Virus record (IMG/VR): IMGVR_UViG_3300007542_000127
Location: 1 to 28,708 of that record
DNA: 28,708 bases
Direction: 5' to 3' (one strand)
Origin: a virus
Numbering within the stretch: the first letter of the stretch is position 1; each line of letters opens with the position of its first letter. The notes under the pieces are model-generated. The model searched no databases, was not told the origin of the DNA, and saw only the letters and a program-made list of their open reading frames with translations. A program made the translations under genes and the position numbers. Shown here one piece after another: positions 12,388 to 20,047 of this stretch.

Positions 12388-13320
12388 GTGCCTGCTGTAC
12401 TGGATGAAATCCGCGTAGATGCTCAGCTACTTGAAGAACTAGAGCGCAAGATTTATACCCCGTACTCTAAAACTGCATCGTATGAGCAGTTTTTGGACTA
12501 TCGCTCTGAAGGAGATACTCGTTTAACGATTAACGGTAGTCGCCACTACAAGACGCCTTACGGTGCACTGCCTTCTGTCACCACAATCCTCTCAGCAACT
12601 GGTGGTAACAAAGCTGCCTTAGAACGTTGGGCTAAGAAAAATCCGGGTGGACGTGAGGCTGCTGCTGCTCGTGGTACCCGCGTTCACTCCCTTATGGAGG
12701 AGTATCTTCTTGGCATCAACAAGGATCCTGTCATTGACGATGAAGAAATTGCTGAGTTCTGGAAGGGCCTTCCTGAAAAACTTGACAAGCTGGATCGGAT
12801 TGTCTGGGCAGAGAACCCTGCCAATCCTGATGATTTTAGTTGGACGATGGGTGGTGATGGTATCTCCCGAGTCTGGCATCCAGGTGTTCACGAGGAAGAA
12901 ACCTGGGGTTGGGCTGGTGCTCCTGACATCGTGGCAGAGTACAAAGGAAAGGTGGTTCTTGGCGATCTTAAAACCAGCAATGGTCTTTACTACAGTAAGT
13001 GGCCGGGACCTGAAACCCTCCGCAGTGAGTATGGAATGAAGCGTGCAGGCTTCATGAAGTATCAAAAATGCATGATGCAGATGGGTGCCTATGCCATGGC
13101 ACTGGAGCACACCATTGGGATCATCCCTGAAATCCTGATGATTTTTGTTGCAACTCGTGAGCGCTCTCAGGTTTTTGCGGTACAAGGCGGCACCATCGAG
13201 AAATACAAGAACAAGTGGCTAGAAGCTGTTAACAAGTATTACTCTGAGATCCTGCCAGCTCAAAATAAAACCGACATAGATATGGATGTGGTGGACGCGG
13301 ATGCCGAAAAAACCGACTGA
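12388..13320 (+). CDS. PD-(D/E)XK (RecB/Cas4-like) exonuclease
   Basis: The 310-aa protein has the ordered motifs of phage PD-(D/E)XK exonucleases. These are a helix with RGTRVHSLMEEYL (H100), IVWAEN (E142), AGAPDIVAEY (D180), the catalytic GDLKTS (D193, K195) and the downstream Q231 in MMQMGAYAMALE. The GTPDhh...DhKTS...Q layout matches RecB-family nucleases, which resect dsDNA for recombination or degrade host DNA. Cyanopodoviruses carry comparable genes in place of T7 gp6. The GTG start (12388) has no Shine-Dalgarno site but the frame has no better start before the conserved region. Its 3' end overlaps a 40-aa gene, and the PrimPol-helicase follows. Confidence 0.85.
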   Translation: MPAVLDEIRVDAQLLEELERKIYTPYSKTASYEQFLDYRSEGDTRLTINGSRHYKTPYGALPSVTTILSATGGNKAALERWAKKNPGGREAAAARGTRVHSLMEEYLLGINKDPVIDDEEIAEFWKGLPEKLDKLDRIVWAENPANPDDFSWTMGGDGISRVWHPGVHEEETWGWAGAPDIVAEYKGKVVLGDLKTSNGLYYSKWPGPETLRSEYGMKRAGFMKYQKCMMQMGAYAMALEHTIGIIPEILMIFVATRERSQVFAVQGGTIEKYKNKWLEAVNKYYSEILPAQNKTDIDMDVVDADAEKTD

Positions 13321-13423
13321 GTGCAGGTGTCTGCCTCGTAAATTAAAGATACGAAGAAAAACGGTGGATCCACTGGGCTACCTCATTAATACTGGCTACG
13401 CTGGCTCCGTCGTCTTCCCTTGA
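13301..13423 (+). CDS. small basic protein, 40 aa
   Basis: ATG 13301 lies 20 bases before the exonuclease stop and gives MPKKPTECRCLPRKLKIRRK followed by TVDPLGYLINTGYAGSVVFP. It fills the gap before the PrimPol-helicase gene almost exactly. The N-terminal half is Lys/Arg-rich with a CxC pair; the C-terminal half is hydrophobic and looks like a beta-hairpin with a hydrophobic C-terminus. The composition is orderly, supporting real coding, but no family is recognised. Without it the 119-base gap would hold only weak promoter-like sequence. Confidence 0.5.
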   Translation: MPKKPTECRCLPRKLKIRRKTVDPLGYLINTGYAGSVVFP

Positions 13424-13439
13424 CCTGCAATAAAAAACT

Positions 13440-16058
13440 GTGACGACCGCTACCCCAGAGCCCAAGCCACCTCATAAGCACCTCTCACCAGGGCAAATTA
13501 ACCTTGATTTCATTCCGGTTGATTTCCCCCTAACGCCCCTGCAGGGCAAGAAAGCTTATCTTCCGGGCTGGACTCAGGATCCAAAAACAATATCTGAAAT
13601 CCGTAAAGAACTAGAAGACGGTAGAGCAACAGGTGTTGGCCTCCTCTGTGGGCAGTGGAGCAACGACCTTGCTCTTATTTTTGTTGATGTTGATGGGGAA
13701 GATGCCATCCCTGCTATTGAAAAACTAGGTGGTGGACCTATTGCAGATATCTTCCCACCAACACTGACGATCACTAGTGGGAAACCCGGTAAATTCCGGA
13801 TGCTTTTCCGTGTTCCGCCGGATCGAATCCAGGAACTTCCGGATAAAGCAACTATCAAAGTTGATAAGGCGCCATGGGAAATCCTTTGGCGGTCTCGTCA
13901 AGGTGCACTCATGGGTGCTCACCCTGATACAGACGGCTATTCCACGACTGCTCACGGCGGTTTTGAATACGCTAAACAACTTCCTGAAATGCCAGAATGG
14001 CTTTATCAAGCCATCTCTCGTGCTTATCCCAGTAGTCGCTACCGTAAACGCACATCTCCTGCTGGTGCTGTTGTAACTCAAAGCATCACAATTAATTACG
14101 ATAACGATTCCAAGTTCTATCTTGATTCTGCTATTGAAGAAGCTGTTTTATATCTTCAAGTTTTAGATCCTCAACGTGCTGATGATTATGAAGAGTGGCT
14201 TGCTGTTGGCATGTCACTCCATCAAATTGACGAAAGCCTTCTTCCTTCCTGGATTGAATGGTCTTCTCAATCTGATCACTTTGAAGACGGCGCTTGTGAA
14301 AAGAAATGGGAAAGCTTTGAACGTCTCCCAGGTGGACCTAATCCAGAAGGTGCACGTGGTTTAAAAACACTACGTGCTAAAGCAAAAGAAGATGGCTATA
14401 TCGACATGGGAGGCTTTGTTGTTCCTTCCATTGACACAATTCGTAAGCAAGTTGGCGGAGATGAAAACGCCATTGCTATCCAAGCTGATCAAAACGCACT
14501 CTTTCAGGAACTGTTTGGTGGTCAGTTTGATGAAAAAGACTTTGTTGACTTCCCGCCAGAACTAGATCTCCCTGGTTTTGCTGGGCAGCCACTCCTACCT
14601 GGAAGCAAAAAACAGAAACAACCTGTAAGAAATCCACCCGCTTCTGAAATTGCCAACTTCATCTCACCCATGTTCAACAAGAACGGGTGGCGTTATGACC
14701 CTAGATTTGATAGGTTCATGAAGTATGACAAGAATAGGGGTGTATGGAATGAGCAAGATCATACGAAAGATTTTAAACATGAGGTACAGTTTGTCCTCGG
14801 AAATACTTCTCTCCCTAATGGGTACACTTCTCATCTCGTTGCTGATGTGTGTGCTCTCTTGGAAGGGCACCTCACCGAGTACCAATGGAATGATGATCCC
14901 TCCCGTCTTGCATTCCGTAACGGTGTCTTCGATCTCGATACAAAAGAATTCCTAGAACATAACCCTGAGCACTTTATTATCTGGGGTCTGGACATTGATT
15001 TCATTCCAGAAGCTGATCCAGGTCCTATCACCGAATGGTTATATCGTACTCAATACGGTGATGAATCCCGTGTCAATGTTCTTCGTGCTTGGTTGCGTGC
15101 CTGTTTAGTGGGACGTGGCAACGAAATTCAACGTTTCTTTGAAGTGATTGGACCAGGTGGCCGTGGTAAATCCACCTTTGCCAACCTCTGCTGTGCTTTA
15201 GTTGGTAGTGGCAACTACGCCAGTACAACTCTCAACCAGTTGGAGCAGAGCCGTTTTGAACTTTCTTCCATTAAAGGGAAGCGCTTAACACTAATCAATG
15301 ACTCTGAACGATACGGTGGTTCTGCTCAAACCTTTAAGGCTCTCACTGGTGGTGACTCCCTCCGCTATGAAGAGAAGCTAAAGCCCATCGGTGAACCCTT
15401 TGTGTACACCGGTATGGTCATGGTTGTTGCTAACGAGCCTATTCAAACCACCGATAACACCAGTGGTTTGAGCCGCCGTCGCTTAACAATTGAGTTCAAT
15501 AGGCCCCTCTATGAACGTAATAGTGAAGCAAAGGACATGATCAAGATTGAACATGGTCGTGTTTCTGGTATCTGGAAGGACTACCTACCAGGTCTTGTTA
15601 ACTGGGTGCTCGAAATGGATGAGCAAACCATGCGTCAGTACCTGCTAGATACCAATGAAATGGTGCCTGCACTGCGCCGCGTCCGCAATAACATCCTCCT
15701 CAACAGCAATAACCTGATTGAATGGTTGCAATCAGAAGTGGTTAGGGCAGATCATGTTACTGCTGTTGGTAAGAAGATTCCTAATGGCAATAAGGAAAGC
15801 AATGAACGTTATGTCAACAGCACTTATCATCTGTATCCCAGTTACTGTGAGTACTGCGAAGCAACAGGTTCTAAAGCTGTTGGCCAAAAGCGTTTCATCA
15901 ACCTCTTGCTTGATTGCTGCAAGAACCAGCTAAACCTTGATGACGTTCGTACCTTTAGCAAAGGTGGTAAACCTTTTGTGAAAGGTCTTGCAATTCGTAA
16001 TTCTGATCAGAAGTTTAAAGATCTTCCTACTATCCTTCCAGAAGGTAAAGACGAGTAA
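13440..16058 (+). CDS. PrimPol-helicase (AEP primase with D5-type SF3 helicase)
   Basis: The 872-aa GTG-start protein combines three parts. Residues about 20-205 form a primase-polymerase (AEP-like) domain with the acidic metal motif FVDVDG (D83, D85), a TSGKPGKFRMLF strand and a GAHPDTDGY turn. This follows the cyanobacterial variant of the fold, where the usual His after the Gly loop is not obvious. Residues about 222-325 resemble a PriCT domain (DDYEEWLAVGMSLHQID, GPNPEGARGLKTLRAKAK). Residues about 400-790 form a D5_N/SF3 helicase with Walker A GPGGRGKST (571-579), RLTLINDSE as a Walker B-like strand and NTSGLSRRRLTIEF as the arginine motif. It would unwind and prime DNA for the family A polymerase. 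No ribosome binding site precedes the GTG. Confidence 0.9.
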   Translation: MTTATPEPKPPHKHLSPGQINLDFIPVDFPLTPLQGKKAYLPGWTQDPKTISEIRKELEDGRATGVGLLCGQWSNDLALIFVDVDGEDAIPAIEKLGGGPIADIFPPTLTITSGKPGKFRMLFRVPPDRIQELPDKATIKVDKAPWEILWRSRQGALMGAHPDTDGYSTTAHGGFEYAKQLPEMPEWLYQAISRAYPSSRYRKRTSPAGAVVTQSITINYDNDSKFYLDSAIEEAVLYLQVLDPQRADDYEEWLAVGMSLHQIDESLLPSWIEWSSQSDHFEDGACEKKWESFERLPGGPNPEGARGLKTLRAKAKEDGYIDMGGFVVPSIDTIRKQVGGDENAIAIQADQNALFQELFGGQFDEKDFVDFPPELDLPGFAGQPLLPGSKKQKQPVRNPPASEIANFISPMFNKNGWRYDPRFDRFMKYDKNRGVWNEQDHTKDFKHEVQFVLGNTSLPNGYTSHLVADVCALLEGHLTEYQWNDDPSRLAFRNGVFDLDTKEFLEHNPEHFIIWGLDIDFIPEADPGPITEWLYRTQYGDESRVNVLRAWLRACLVGRGNEIQRFFEVIGPGGRGKSTFANLCCALVGSGNYASTTLNQLEQSRFELSSIKGKRLTLINDSERYGGSAQTFKALTGGDSLRYEEKLKPIGEPFVYTGMVMVVANEPIQTTDNTSGLSRRRLTIEFNRPLYERNSEAKDMIKIEHGRVSGIWKDYLPGLVNWVLEMDEQTMRQYLLDTNEMVPALRRVRNNILLNSNNLIEWLQSEVVRADHVTAVGKKIPNGNKESNERYVNSTYHLYPSYCEYCEATGSKAVGQKRFINLLLDCCKNQLNLDDVRTFSKGGKPFVKGLAIRNSDQKFKDLPTILPEGKDE

Positions 16059-16205
16059 TTATTTCTTGTCCTGTTTAGGTTTCTTGCACCAGGTTTTATC
16101 GCCAGGGATGACTTCAGTTCCGTACTCGAAGTCATCGTAATCCTTTTGATTTCTTAACCAACGACCAAACTCTTCAATATATCTTTTGATGAGTTGTGTC
16201 GGCAC
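16059..16205 (-). CDS. small basic protein, 48 aa, GTG start
   Basis: GTG 16205 is preceded by AAGGAG six bases upstream, within the end of the preceding gene, a strong ribosome binding site. The product begins with residues PTQLIKRYIEEFGRWLRNQK after the initiator and continues KDYDDFEYGTEVIPGDKTW and CKKPKQDKK. An amphipathic helix is followed by an acidic turn, a WC pair and a Lys-rich tail. It directly abuts the stop of the convergent PrimPol-helicase gene (16058). It is the third gene of a compact minus-strand unit (17166 to 16059). The family is not recognised. Confidence 0.65.
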   Translation of the reverse strand: MPTQLIKRYIEEFGRWLRNQKDYDDFEYGTEVIPGDKTWCKKPKQDKK

Positions 16206-16207
16206 AC

Positions 16208-16456
16208 CTATACTCCTTGAACAACTCCATACTTGTTCATTAAATTAGGTACTGCCATCTTGCGCCGTTGCTCATAACCTGGATACAACCGCTCCATCTC
16301 TAATCGAAACATCTCTGGTGTAACAGCTGGTCCATACCCTGGCTTCTCAATTTCAAAACTAGGTGAACCAGCAATTAAAACTTCCTCAACGATTGGGCTT
16401 TTGCTATAGCTCTTTAAAAAGCCCAAGGCGTTAGGGAAATCATTATCCATCATCAT
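16208..16456 (-). CDS. hypothetical protein, 82 aa
   Basis: The product begins MMMDNDFPNALGFLKSYSKS; three adjacent ATG codons leave the exact start open within two codons. It continues IVEEVLIAGSPSFEIEKPGY and ends with a basic, Tyr-rich part (EMERLYPGYEQRRKM). The stop overlaps no gene but its 3' end carries the Shine-Dalgarno site of the 48-aa gene, so translation is probably coupled. Repeated short peptides and Pro/Gly turns recall virion-associated small proteins; that is a guess. I do not recognise the family. Confidence 0.6.
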   Translation of the reverse strand: MMMDNDFPNALGFLKSYSKSPIVEEVLIAGSPSFEIEKPGYGPAVTPEMFRLEMERLYPGYEQRRKMAVPNLMNKYGVVQGV

Positions 16457-16458
16457 AA

Positions 16459-17166
16459 TTAGATGCCGCCGTAAAGGAACTGCTGTACCCGATTACGGAT
16501 GGGTAACTTAACAGTCGTTGCTTTGTCTGCTTGCTGTGCAGTAGCTGCCTGTTGTGCAGCTTGTGCCGCCACGGGATTCAAAGTTTCCATCGTGTAGCCG
16601 CCTTCACCTTGAGCACGGGTACCGAGATCGCCCATCTGCACTTCTTCTACAGGTTGCGTACCAGCAGCAAAACCACCGGTTTGCGGGAACATGTTCGCAA
16701 GCAGCGGGTTGTAGGCACCAATTGCACCACCGGCTTGGCCCATAGGAGTCTGGCCGTACTTCTGCATCCAGATCTGCATACCAAGATCTTTTGCTTCTTG
16801 AGTCTTCTTTTGTCCAATCAGGTTTCCGTATTGCGCAAGCTGAGAACGATACTCATCACTCCCGCTACGGTCAACAGTACCTTGAGGAGTTAAACCGGTA
16901 ACAATTGTTGTATTAGGTGCAACTGTACCAGCAGACAATACTTGAACTGGTTTTGGATCAGTTAAGGGACCTTTTAATGGTTCAACTAAAGGACGATAAC
17001 CTTCTGCACGTAATTGCGCATCAGTAGGTGCAAGTGTTGCTGCATTAGCACCACGACCAGCAAAGAAAGCGCCAGGACCAAACAAGAATCCAGCACCTGG
17101 AAAACTTGGGTTCCACTGAGCTTTTTGTGCACGTTTGGAACCGCGCTGGCCGCCTTGATATGCCAT
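16459..17166 (-). CDS. hypothetical, probably virion-associated protein, 235 aa
   Basis: The protein begins MAYQGGQRGSKRAQKAQWNP, basic and Gly/Gln-rich, followed by a Gly/Phe segment (GAGFLFGPGAFFAGRG). It then has an Ala/Thr/Pro-rich body with many Q and G and no cysteine or membrane segment, and ends VKLPIRNRVQQFLYGGI. A short helical part (LGMQIWMQKYGQTP) sits in the middle. This low-complexity yet foldable composition is common in phage structural or scaffold proteins, but no motif proves it. A GAAAGGA sequence lies about 15 bases before the ATG. It is the first gene of the three-gene minus unit. Confidence 0.65.
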   Translation of the reverse strand: MAYQGGQRGSKRAQKAQWNPSFPGAGFLFGPGAFFAGRGANAATLAPTDAQLRAEGYRPLVEPLKGPLTDPKPVQVLSAGTVAPNTTIVTGLTPQGTVDRSGSDEYRSQLAQYGNLIGQKKTQEAKDLGMQIWMQKYGQTPMGQAGGAIGAYNPLLANMFPQTGGFAAGTQPVEEVQMGDLGTRAQGEGGYTMETLNPVAAQAAQQAATAQQADKATTVKLPIRNRVQQFLYGGI

Positions 17167-17220
17167 TGTTTATAAGAAATCCTTTCATACAATAGTAACA
17201 CTGGGAAATAGAAATTCCTT

Positions 17221-17406
17221 ATGTCACTTATTCAAACTCTGCCGCACGGTACAACTATTGAATTGCTGGACGATAAACACGGTAACCAAGTACATCGTGT
17301 TTGTACTCCAGGGGGTTCGATGTGTCGCTACGTGGAACCTTATCACTGCGCTATCACCTACGCAGAGCAATATGATCAATACTATGTAGAAGGTCCCAAG
17401 GAATAG
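17221..17406 (+). CDS. hypothetical protein, 61 aa
   Basis: The product begins MSLIQTLPHGTTIELLDDKH and continues with short strands (HGNQVHRVCTPGGSMCRYVE) and an aromatic, acidic C-terminus (YHCAITYAEQYDQYYVEGP). Three cysteines (C28, C35, C43 approximately) could bind metal but lack CxxC spacing. It is a single + gene between divergent minus genes and the structured non-coding stretch that follows. No Shine-Dalgarno site precedes the ATG. I do not recognise the family. Confidence 0.55.
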   Translation: MSLIQTLPHGTTIELLDDKHGNQVHRVCTPGGSMCRYVEPYHCAITYAEQYDQYYVEGPKE

Positions 17407-17432
17407 GGCTTCGTTTGCTTTAGTTGGATTAT

Positions 17433-17648
17433 GGGGTACAGATGTTCTGCTCAGTACCCCGTCAAATCCATTGCGCCCCAGGGGTTCTCAAGGGTGGCCT
17501 GCGCACGAACGAGTATGTCTTTTTTTTCATGGTTTCACTTAAGACGTAGTGGTAAGTGGTTATTAGGTGACAGTCACATCTACTCGTTCATGTGACGGAC
17601 AGCTAAGAACCACTTAGAACTCCTTATAGAGTGATATAGGCTTTTTTT
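17433..17648 (+). ncRNA. structured non-coding stretch, candidate RNA
   Basis: The 262-base gap 17407-17668 is packed with inverted repeats. GGGGTAC (17433-17439) pairs with GTACCCC (17454-17460). ACGAACGAGT (17505-17514) is complementary to ACTCGTTCGT (17655-17664), and GAACGAGTA (17507-17515) is also complementary to TACTCGTTC (17581-17589). AAGTGGTT (17554-17561) pairs with AACCACTT (17608-17615), with GTCAC/GTGAC nested inside. T8 (17520-17527) and T7 (17642-17648) tracts could be termination sites. The two partners of GAACGAGT are mutually exclusive, like a switch. A 54-codon open frame at 17431-17595 is an alternative reading, but it has no ribosome binding site and atypical composition. 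The call rests on base-pairing seen by eye only. Confidence 0.4.
17622..17648 (+). terminator. weak Rho-independent terminator
   Basis: CCT(T)ATA (17622-17628) pairs with TATAGG (17635-17640), with one bulged T and a six-base loop, followed by CTTTTTTT. The stem is AU-rich and weak, but the seven-T tract is clear. It would end a transcript through the structured region 20 bases before the TTG start of the next gene. Confidence 0.5.
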
Positions 17649-17668
17649 GAACGCACTCGTTCGTTCGT

Positions 17669-18250
17669 TTGCCTTCCCTGAAAACCCTTGACCTGCAAGG
17701 GATCTCAGCCTATCCTGAAGCCCTCTTCTCATCCCCTAACTTGGATTACTTCAAATTCTTTAGAGATGAGTACCTAACTGGAGAAGATCTCCTCTCATTT
17801 GCTACCAGTCTTAGGTTGTGTCAAGACGAACTCGGAATCACTTCATGTTGGTGCATTAAGCGGATCAACCACCCCTCACTGAAGTACTTCACCAGTTCAC
17901 ACCCCTCACGCCCCCTCTTCAAAGGGAAAGATGCCCGCCTCCTGGCAATGGCACTGGCCAACAAGTACGCTCCAGCTGATGGCCCTGACATGGTGGTGCG
18001 CTATTCGTTTTGCAACTCACAGCACTGCATCAATCCCACCCACTACTTCTTTGGCAGTACTCAGGACGTGTGGATGCAGAATGCAAAACGCAAAGGACGT
18101 GAAATCAATTCATCCATTGTGGAGGCCATTAAGCAACAAAGAACCAGTAACAGAAGTGAGTGGACCTATGAGAAGCTAAGTAAACACTACAAGCTTCCAT
18201 ATCATGTCATTAGAAGAATCTGCAATGAAGGAGCCTACTCCAATGATTGA
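17669..18250 (+). CDS. His-Me finger (HNH-type) homing-endonuclease-like protein, 193 aa
   Basis: The only available start is a TTG at 17669, giving MPSLKTLDLQGISAYPEALF. The motif SFCNSQHCINPTHYFFGS (about residues 113-130) is the zinc-loop/finger signature of phage His-Me endonucleases, usually written hHxCxNxxCxNPxHLxxGT. The first His, which activates water, is Tyr here (Y112), while N122, P123 and H125 remain. A zinc pair may be formed by C60 and C62 with C115 and C120. The C-terminal 55 residues look like the DNA-binding helices often found after such nuclease domains (TYEKLSKHYKLPYHVIRRI). It may therefore bind DNA without cutting. The next gene encodes a related protein with an intact His. 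Confidence 0.65.
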   Translation: MPSLKTLDLQGISAYPEALFSSPNLDYFKFFRDEYLTGEDLLSFATSLRLCQDELGITSCWCIKRINHPSLKYFTSSHPSRPLFKGKDARLLAMALANKYAPADGPDMVVRYSFCNSQHCINPTHYFFGSTQDVWMQNAKRKGREINSSIVEAIKQQRTSNRSEWTYEKLSKHYKLPYHVIRRICNEGAYSND

Positions 18251-18857
18251 AGAAGAGAATAAGGCGCTAACCGAAAACTTAGATCACATCTTTAATTGCA
18301 ATACAAAAAACTATGAGGACAAAGTAAAAGAATTAAAAGAAGAAAACGTTAATCGCTATTGTCTATGGCATAAGAAAGGTCATCCAGGACACCACAACAA
18401 CTTTGGTTTGATGGGTGAATGCAAGGACTGCATGGCAGAAATTGAGAAAGGGCGTTGCTCTGTTGACGTTTGTAACTTTGACATGGACATTTACTGGACA
18501 GTCCGTAACTTTTGGTTGAAGGTCGATGTCAAAGGTCCTGATGAATGCTGGAAATGGCTGGGAGGTACGAAGAAAAACGGACAAGAAACGGTTGCTTACA
18601 TGCCAAGTCCCTTTCACTCCGCTAAAACACAGTCAGCTTCTCGCGTCGCATTCTGGTTAAGCCGTGGTTACACGGGTCGTTATCGCATCTTCCACCAGGA
18701 AGGCTGTGATATTACCTGCTGTAACCCCTTACATTTGCGTATAAAGGAGTTAACATTAACATCTCAACCCACTGACATAGAGACAGTCAATCTGAGTTAT
18801 GGCAACATCTTCGACCACGCAAAAGCCAACCTCGAAAAGAAGTCAAGTTATTTCTAG
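18243..18857 (+). CDS. His-Me finger (HNH-type) endonuclease, 204 aa
   Basis: ATG 18243 is chosen because AAGGAG lies nine bases upstream (18228-18233), inside the end of the previous gene, whose stop overlaps the start by eight bases. The core from residue 90 reads FWLKVDVKGPDECWKWLGG, then SASRVAFWLSRG, then IFHQEGCDITCCNPLHLRI. This is the full His-Me finger order of phage homing endonucleases, with H151, D156, zinc cysteines, N161 and H164. The N-terminal part holds an extra Cys/His cluster (CLWHKKGHPGHH and CKDC), perhaps a second zinc site. It would cut dsDNA at a specific site, usually to spread itself or exclude related phages. The two adjacent family members suggest duplication or co-inheritance. 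Confidence 0.75.
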   Translation: MIEEENKALTENLDHIFNCNTKNYEDKVKELKEENVNRYCLWHKKGHPGHHNNFGLMGECKDCMAEIEKGRCSVDVCNFDMDIYWTVRNFWLKVDVKGPDECWKWLGGTKKNGQETVAYMPSPFHSAKTQSASRVAFWLSRGYTGRYRIFHQEGCDITCCNPLHLRIKELTLTSQPTDIETVNLSYGNIFDHAKANLEKKSSYF

Positions 18858-19116
18858 TAACCACCACTTAACTACAAAAAGTTACGCTGGTTTTGTATTC
18901 ATTGATGGCAAGAATCATACAACAGAATGGTTTGATACCATCGAAGAAGCAACGTTAGAACTACGTTGTTTAGAGAAGAAACTGAATTATGAGTTGATTG
19001 AAACTATTGAGATGGAAGGTTTCTATCCAGAACGCGCTAAAATTATTGAAGAGCGTTACCAAGCCAGTGGCCGTACAAACGGTTTGTATACTGGTTTATG
19101 TTTAAAAGATGGCTAG
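18799..19116 (+). CDS. hypothetical protein, 105 aa
   Basis: ATG 18799 lies 59 bases inside the endonuclease 3' end, and no later Met is suitable. The first 28 residues are Ser/Thr/Lys-rich and probably disordered; then come KSYAGFVFIDGKNHTTEWFD (strands) and a helix TIEEATLELRCLEKKLNYEL. The strand-helix pattern resembles small single-domain phage proteins with an ssDNA/RNA-like alpha/beta fold, but I do not recognise the family. The stop overlaps the next ATG by eight bases, so the gene is in one operon with the endonucleases and the beta protein downstream. Confidence 0.55.
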   Translation: MATSSTTQKPTSKRSQVISSNHHLTTKSYAGFVFIDGKNHTTEWFDTIEEATLELRCLEKKLNYELIETIEMEGFYPERAKIIEERYQASGRTNGLYTGLCLKDG

Positions 19117-19792
19117 GTTTCTTACAACATTACCCGTTAACTTAGGTTTTGTAAATCTTGGTACTGTCGAAGCTTATCCAACTGGGGGTAGTGGACCTAC
19201 TGCATACGGTCCGACTTCCTACTACGGTAGCGATCCGTTGCCTCCGTACGTGGGAGATTCTGTTAATAACCCTCTTAATCTGGGCGATTTCACGCCTGTA
19301 TACAAAGCGATAAGGATCTCAAATACACATGGTGGTTTGTCACGTCGTCAAACCACCTTTTATTCTTTCAAATTAATCAAACGACGTTCAATCAAATTAA
19401 CGCAGAATTTTAGCCAGTTTGCTACAACTCAAAAGACAAATCGTAATACACTGGTTGCATTTTATAAAGTAGAAGATGGTAACAATCGTCGTGAATTAGT
19501 TGTTAATGATGATGGATATGTAGTACCAGAAGCATCAGTTATTGATGGCGGAGATGGTGATCAGTTTCCAGAATTTAGACCTGACTACCCAACATTAATG
19601 TTGGATCCAGGTGAATATGTCTTCTTAATTACAAATGATATTCGTTATTTAGAAACAACTTACTCTATTACCCTAGAAGGTTTTGTTACCGACTGGCGTT
19701 ACGTTGCTGAAGATGTAGAAGACTCCTTAGAATTTGGTCTGCTAACTGAAGGTGTAGAGAGTACGTTTGATTTTGGTACTCTTACAACTTGA
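19109..19792 (+). CDS. beta-rich (PPC-like) protein, probably structural, 227 aa
   Basis: The N-terminus is Gly/Pro/Tyr-rich (PTGGSGPTAYGPTSYYG), as in secreted or virion proteins. From about residue 75 a beta-sandwich pattern appears: TTFYSFKLIKRRSIKLTQNF, then VAFYKVEDGNN, then LMLDPGEYVFLITND and TYSITLEGF. This resembles pre-peptidase C-terminal (PPC) domains, with their YSF.L, LxPGxYxhhV and YsLxh strands. The last 30 residues are acidic with repeated F/L (EFGLLTEG, TFDFGTLTT). Such domains often mediate surface or polysaccharide binding; a virion role is inferred. The gene overlaps its predecessor by 8 bases. No catalytic motif is visible. Confidence 0.6.
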   Translation: MARFLTTLPVNLGFVNLGTVEAYPTGGSGPTAYGPTSYYGSDPLPPYVGDSVNNPLNLGDFTPVYKAIRISNTHGGLSRRQTTFYSFKLIKRRSIKLTQNFSQFATTQKTNRNTLVAFYKVEDGNNRRELVVNDDGYVVPEASVIDGGDGDQFPEFRPDYPTLMLDPGEYVFLITNDIRYLETTYSITLEGFVTDWRYVAEDVEDSLEFGLLTEGVESTFDFGTLTT

Positions 19793-19837
19793 CCAGAATC
19801 AGAAATCTGCTAAGGTATTGTTAATTGCACAGCTCTC

Positions 19838-20047
19838 ATGAAAACTGTAACCTACAAGGAACTTGAGGAAAGGTTTGATGAGATCTTCGAGGATGTAGTT
19901 GAGAACCACATCCACTACAAAATAATAACAGAAAATAACAAAGCAGTTATGCTTATTCCCTACCAAGAATATAGCGTTTTAATGGATACCTATACCCAGT
20001 GGGTAGAGCAGAAAGAAGAAATCTTATCAGAAGATAATCTATTCTAA
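19838..20047 (+). CDS. Phd/YefM-type antitoxin, solitary, 69 aa
   Basis: The protein begins MKTVTYKELEERFDEIFEDV and continues HYKIITENNKAVMLIPYQEY then SVLMDTYTQ. The strand MKTVTY, helix, ITxxNxxxVMLxPYxEYxxL pattern matches the N-terminal DNA-binding domain of Phd/YefM antitoxins. These neutralise Doc, YoeB or related toxins and autoregulate their operon. The length (69 aa) is near the lower end for the family; the C-terminal toxin-binding tail is short and acidic (EEILSEDNLF). No toxin gene is adjacent: the flanks are a structural-like gene upstream and a convergent minus-strand gene. It may neutralise a host toxin or act as a regulator. No ribosome binding site is evident. Confidence 0.75.
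   Translation: MKTVTYKELEERFDEIFEDVVENHIHYKIITENNKAVMLIPYQEYSVLMDTYTQWVEQKEEILSEDNLF

Noticed and set aside
17431-17595. 54-codon + frame in the structured gap (MGYRCSAQYPVKSIA...)
   Set aside because: No ribosome binding site, Ser/Arg/Trp-rich composition unlike the neighbours, and it runs through several strong hairpins; kept only as an alternative to the RNA call.
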